The notes under the pieces: model-generated
Databases searched by the model: none
What the model saw: only the letters and a program-made list of their open reading frames with translations
Told to the model about the DNA's origin: nothing
Shown here: one piece after another, positions 8,713 through 12,628 of the stretch
Position numbering within the stretch: the stretch's first letter is position 1
Layout of the letters: every line of letters starts with the position of its first letter
NCBI GenBank assembly: GCA_040006895.1
Contig: JBDTWB010000115.1
Location: forward strand, 1-12,628
Direction: 5' to 3'
Length of the DNA stretch: 12,628 bases
Source: CAIWHR01 sp040006895
Lineage (GTDB): Bacteria > Pseudomonadota > Gammaproteobacteria > Burkholderiales > Casimicrobiaceae
Translations under genes and position numbers: made by a program

Positions 8713-9177
8713 ATGTCGACCTCAGCCGCAGCATCGCCCGGGAAGCCGGCCGTCTCGCCGGCTTGCGCCTGCGGACGGCTGCGTCGCGCCACGCGGGCCC
8801 TGACCCAGCATTACGACAATGCCATGGCGCCCTCGGGGCTGCGCGTCACCCAGTTCTCCCTGTTGCGCACGCTCCTGCAGGAGGGCGCCTCGCCGGTGAC
8901 CCGCCTTGCCGATGTCCTGCTGCTCGATCGCACCGCGCTGTCGCGCAACCTCGACCCGCTTCTCGCGCGCGGTCTCGTGACCGTCACCGCGGGACGCGAC
9001 GCCCGCACCCGCACCGTCGCGCTGACCGCCGGCGGACGGCGAGCCGTGCGGCTGGCCGCGCCGCACTGGCAGCAGGCCCAGCGCGAAGTCGCGCGCAAGC
9101 TCGGTCCCGAACGTCTCCAATCCTTGATCGCCACCCTCGGCGAGCTCGAATCGCTGCATCCGGCAACCCGTTCCTGA
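8713..9177 (+). CDS. MarR-family transcriptional regulator
   Basis: A 154-aa dimeric winged-helix DNA-binding protein of typical MarR length. After a short N-terminal tail, helix 1 begins around RLRRATRALTQHYD (22-35). The winged helix-turn-helix spans about 45-110, with the recognition helix near 71-88 (LDRTALSRNLDPLLARGL) and the wing at DARTRTVALT (96-105). Two cysteines, Cys18 and Cys20, sit just before helix 1. ATG 8713 is preferred over an in-frame start at 8515, because the extra residues look non-coding and contain the probable promoter. The Shine-Dalgarno is weak. The MFS gene starts 13 nt downstream, so the regulator most likely controls that transporter, and itself, in response to a small molecule that cannot be named. 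Confidence 0.92.
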   Translation: MSTSAAASPGKPAVSPACACGRLRRATRALTQHYDNAMAPSGLRVTQFSLLRTLLQEGASPVTRLADVLLLDRTALSRNLDPLLARGLVTVTAGRDARTRTVALTAGGRRAVRLAAPHWQQAQREVARKLGPERLQSLIATLGELESLHPATRS

Positions 9178-9180
9178 TCC

Positions 9181-9185
9181 GGAGG
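9181..9185 (+). promoter_or_regulatory. Ribosome binding site of the MFS transporter gene
   Basis: GGAGG, 5 nt before ATG 9191, in the 13-nt gap after the marR stop. It fixes the transporter start. Confidence 0.85.
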
Positions 9186-9190
9186 TTCTG

Positions 9191-10405
9191 ATGACCGTGC
9201 AATCGCGCGCCGACTGGCGCACCCCCACCACCGTACTGCTGTGCGGCGGCCTAATCCTCACGCTCTCGATGGGAATCCGGCACGGCTTCGGTCTCTTCCT
9301 TCAGCCCATGAGTGCCGACCTGCACTGGGGCCGCGAGACGTTCGCACTGACCATGGCCGTGCAGAACCTGATGTGGGGGGTGACGCTGCCGTTCGCCGGG
9401 ATGCTCGCCGACAAGTATGGCGCGCATCGCATGGTGCTGGGCGGAACGGCGCTCTACGCGATCGGCCTCGTATCGATGGCGCACGCCGCCACGCCCACCC
9501 TGATGATCCTGACCGGCGGCGTGCTGATCGGCACCGGACTCTCGGGGGTCACGTTCAGCGTGGTGCAAGGCGTGCTCGGCCGCACCTTTCCGCCCGAGAA
9601 GCGCAGCATGGCCCTCGGCATCTCGGCGGCGGCAGGATCCTTCGGACAGTTTGCGCTGTTGCCCTTCACCCAGGTGCTGCTGACCCACGTCGGTTGGTAC
9701 GGCGCGCTGCTGTCGCTCGCCGCCATCGCGTTGTTGATGGCACCCCTGGCCGCGGCACTGGTGGAAAGGCGCGAATCGCATGCGAACATGCACCGCCAAT
9801 CGGCCGCCGAGGCGGTCCGCGAGGCGCTGCACCACCGCGGCTACATGCTGCTCACGATCGGCTTCTTCGTGTGTGGCTTCCAGGTGGTGTTCGTCGGCGT
9901 GCACCTGCCGGCATATCTCGCCGACCATGGCTTTCCGCCCCATGTCGCCGTCACGGCGCTCGCCCTGATCGGCCTGTTCAACATTATCGGGACGTACTCG
10001 ACCGGCTGGTTGGGCAGCCGGGTACCCAAGCGCTACATACTCTCGGCGATCTACTTCGCCCGCAGCGTGGTGATCCTGGGATTCATCCTGCTGCCGGTTA
10101 GCCCGGCCACGGTCTACGCCTTCGCCATCGCCATGGGCCTGCTGTGGCTATCCACCGTGCCGCCGACCAATGGCATCGTGGCGCAGGTCTTCGGCGTGCG
10201 CTACATGGCGATGCTCTCGGGCATCACCTTCTTCGGCCACCAGATGGGCAGCTTCCTCGGCGCATGGCTCGGCGGCAAGCTCTACGACACCACCGGGAGC
10301 TACGACGTCGTGTGGTGGCTGTCGGTCGCGCTCGGGGTCGCGGCCGGCCTCATCCACCTGCCGATCGACGAGCGCACCATTCCCCGGCGGGTTGCCGTGG
10401 CCTGA
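9191..10405 (+). CDS. Major facilitator superfamily transporter
   Basis: A 404-aa inner-membrane protein with about twelve hydrophobic segments in two halves, joined by a hydrophilic loop (about 191-215). The MFS motif A is visible in the loop after segment 2 as GMLADKYGAHRM (70-81). The start (MGIRHGFGLFLQPMSADLHW) resembles the monocarboxylate/oxalate-formate-type group of MFS carriers, so an organic acid is one possibility, but import versus export and the substrate cannot be read from the sequence. The gene is the second gene of an operon with marR, 13 nt apart with its own strong ribosome binding site. This suggests ligand-induced expression by relief of MarR repression. It converges with ugpQ, with a 40-bp gap. 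Confidence 0.93.
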   Translation: MTVQSRADWRTPTTVLLCGGLILTLSMGIRHGFGLFLQPMSADLHWGRETFALTMAVQNLMWGVTLPFAGMLADKYGAHRMVLGGTALYAIGLVSMAHAATPTLMILTGGVLIGTGLSGVTFSVVQGVLGRTFPPEKRSMALGISAAAGSFGQFALLPFTQVLLTHVGWYGALLSLAAIALLMAPLAAALVERRESHANMHRQSAAEAVREALHHRGYMLLTIGFFVCGFQVVFVGVHLPAYLADHGFPPHVAVTALALIGLFNIIGTYSTGWLGSRVPKRYILSAIYFARSVVILGFILLPVSPATVYAFAIAMGLLWLSTVPPTNGIVAQVFGVRYMAMLSGITFFGHQMGSFLGAWLGGKLYDTTGSYDVVWWLSVALGVAAGLIHLPIDERTIPRRVAVA

Positions 10406-10445
10406 CGCCGGAGGGCCGCTAGCGCGCAGTGGGGAAGCGCCGCGC

Positions 10446-11243
10446 TCAAAGATCGGCAGGCGCCGGCAGGCAATCGATCGGAACCCGGTCGACGGCGTCG
10501 GTGATGAGCCCGTCCACGCCCCATCCGCCGAGCTCGCGCACCCGCTCCAAATCGTTGACGGTATAGGTCAGCACACGGAAGCCGGCCCCGTGCGCGGCAC
10601 CGACCACCTCGGCCGTCAGGGCGCGATGGTTGGCGTCGAGCGCGACGCATTCCAGGCCCGCTAGCCGCGCGAGCCAGTCGTCCGGCACGCTATCGAGCAG
10701 CAGGGCGCGCGGCAGGTCCGGCGCAGCATCGCGGGCGGCAGCGAGCGCGGTTGCGGAGAACGACGACAGCAGGGGCGGTACCTCGGCATCGCGCCACAGC
10801 GCCGCGGCGTCGAGCGCGACCGCCGCTCCGGTCTCACGCTCCCGGCCGGGTGTGGGCTTGATCTCGACATTGCACGCCACCCCGTGCGCTCGCGCCCAGC
10901 GGGCGATGCCGGCGAATGTCGGGAGCGCCTCCCCCGCGTATTGCGCCGAGTGCCAGCCACCGGCGTCGAGCCGCGAAAGCTCGCGCCAGGGCAATGCATC
11001 CGCGCGGCCGCGGCCAGTCGTGGTGCGCTCGAGCGTGGCGTCGTGCAGCAGGAACGCCACGCCGTCGGCCGAGAGCTTCACGTCGAACTCGATCATCCGG
11101 TAACCGTGCGCATAGCCGACCCGCATCGCGGTCAGGGTGTTCTCGGGGGCGAGCTTGCCGGCCCCGCGGTGCGCGACCAGGCGGGGATACGGCCACCGCG
11201 AGGCCCATTCGCGCGGGGAGGCACTGCGGGACGCGGTGGTCAT
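10446..11243 (-). CDS. ugpQ: Glycerophosphodiester phosphodiesterase
   Basis: A 265-aa enzyme of the GDPD family that hydrolyses glycerophosphodiesters to sn-glycerol 3-phosphate and an alcohol. Catalytic and metal-binding residues are intact on the TIM-barrel: His25-Arg-Gly with PENT (33-36), Glu52-Phe-Asp54, His67-Asp68 in HDATLERTT, and Glu127-Ile-Lys129 in NVEIKP. There is no signal peptide, so it acts in the cytoplasm like E. coli UgpQ, on diesters brought in by the Ugp transporter. The ATG is 9 nt after the ugpC stop with no obvious ribosome site, implying translational coupling. Position as last gene after ugpE-ugpC matches the E. coli ugpBAECQ order. The N-terminal 20 residues are a slightly long, variable tail. 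Confidence 0.95.
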   Translation of the reverse strand: MTTASRSASPREWASRWPYPRLVAHRGAGKLAPENTLTAMRVGYAHGYRMIEFDVKLSADGVAFLLHDATLERTTTGRGRADALPWRELSRLDAGGWHSAQYAGEALPTFAGIARWARAHGVACNVEIKPTPGRERETGAAVALDAAALWRDAEVPPLLSSFSATALAAARDAAPDLPRALLLDSVPDDWLARLAGLECVALDANHRALTAEVVGAAHGAGFRVLTYTVNDLERVRELGGWGVDGLITDAVDRVPIDCLPAPADL

Positions 11244-11252
11244 GGCGCGCCG

Positions 11253-12314
<1,062 letters not shown>

Positions 12315-12356
12315 GGCGTCGCCGCCTTTCCTGGAATGCACCGTTCATGTGTGCCT

Positions 12357-12628
12357 TCATTTTTCGGAGTCCACGAGTCCCTTGACGAACCACTTCTGCA
12401 TCAGTAGTACGACCAGCGCCGGCGGCAGCATGGCGAGAATGGCCGTGGCCATCACCAGGTTCCAGTCGGTCGCGGCGTCGCCGCCGGAGATCATGCGCTT
12501 GATGCCGATCACGGTGGTGTACATGTTCTCGTCGGTGGTGATGAGCAGCGGCCAGAGGTACTGGTTCCAGCCATAGATGAACAGGATCACGAACAGCGCG
12601 GCGATGTTGGGGCGTGACAGCGGCACCA
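12357..12628 (-). CDS. ugpE: sn-Glycerol-3-phosphate ABC transporter permease, N-terminus cut by window edge
   Basis: The last 89 codons of an inner-membrane permease, partial at the 5' end beyond the right edge. The fragment opens at the end of the EAA loop (VPLSRPNIAAL), which docks to the ATPase. It then has two membrane segments (FVILFIYGWNQYLWPLL and the segment around ATAILAMLPPALVVLLM) and the typical terminus FVKGLVDSEK, nearly identical in pattern to E. coli UgpE. It forms the membrane channel with UgpA for sn-glycerol-3-phosphate. It is followed by ugpC and ugpQ on the same strand. The ugpA and ugpB genes are expected just outside the window. Confidence 0.95.
   Translation of the reverse strand, partial: VPLSRPNIAALFVILFIYGWNQYLWPLLITTDENMYTTVIGIKRMISGGDAATDWNLVMATAILAMLPPALVVLLMQKWFVKGLVDSEK

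Noticed and set aside
10421..10446. AGCGCG/CGCGCT inverted repeat between the convergent MFS and ugpQ genes as a terminator
   Set aside because: Six GC-rich pairs around a 14-nt loop, no T-tract, and one arm overlaps the ugpQ stop codon. Too weak to call.

Overview
The window is GC-rich, densely coding chromosomal DNA from a proteobacterium, most likely a betaproteobacterium. The basis is the sucC-sucD-terC order, the close match of the ugp proteins to the enterobacterial Ugp system, and Shine-Dalgarno sites of the AAGGAG/GGAGG type. No rRNA, tRNA, CRISPR array, transposase or phage gene was seen. Eleven protein genes are supported. Two run off the edges: an FHA-domain gene on the left and ugpE on the right.

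Layout. (1) 1-1403, minus strand: a PP2C-type serine/threonine phosphatase followed after 2 nt by an FHA-domain phosphothreonine-binding protein whose C-terminal tail ends in a Ser-His-X tandem repeat. (2) 1543-4371, minus strand: sucC and sucD (both subunits of succinyl-CoA synthetase) and a TerC/YjbE-family membrane protein. (3) 4372-4738: a 367-bp divergent spacer holding a 46-bp tandem duplication directly in front of glpK. (4) 4739-6217, plus strand: glycerol kinase. (5) 6334-8367, minus strand: a membrane-anchored GGDEF-EAL cyclic-di-GMP protein, preceded by a good sigma-54 promoter match. (6) 8713-10405, plus strand: a MarR regulator and an MFS transporter in one operon. (7) 10446-12628, minus strand: ugpE (partial), ugpC and ugpQ, the end of a ugpBAECQ-type operon for sn-glycerol-3-phosphate and glycerophosphodiester uptake.

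How the genes fit together. Two separate units converge on sn-glycerol-3-phosphate: GlpK makes it from glycerol, while Ugp imports it and UgpQ releases it from glycerophosphodiesters. SucCD is the substrate-level phosphorylation step of the TCA cycle. The PP2C/FHA pair is a eukaryote-like phospho-signalling module whose kinase is not in view. The GGDEF-EAL protein adds a cyclic-di-GMP input or output.

The protein genes are largely familiar families, and I did not find a convincing new multi-gene system. The most unusual signals are non-coding or low-complexity: the duplicated dyad element that forms the leader of glpK, which lacks a Shine-Dalgarno sequence; a possible three-way-junction fold between terC and the phosphatase gene; the sigma-54 promoter of the GGDEF-EAL gene; and the Ser-His-X repeat of the FHA protein.
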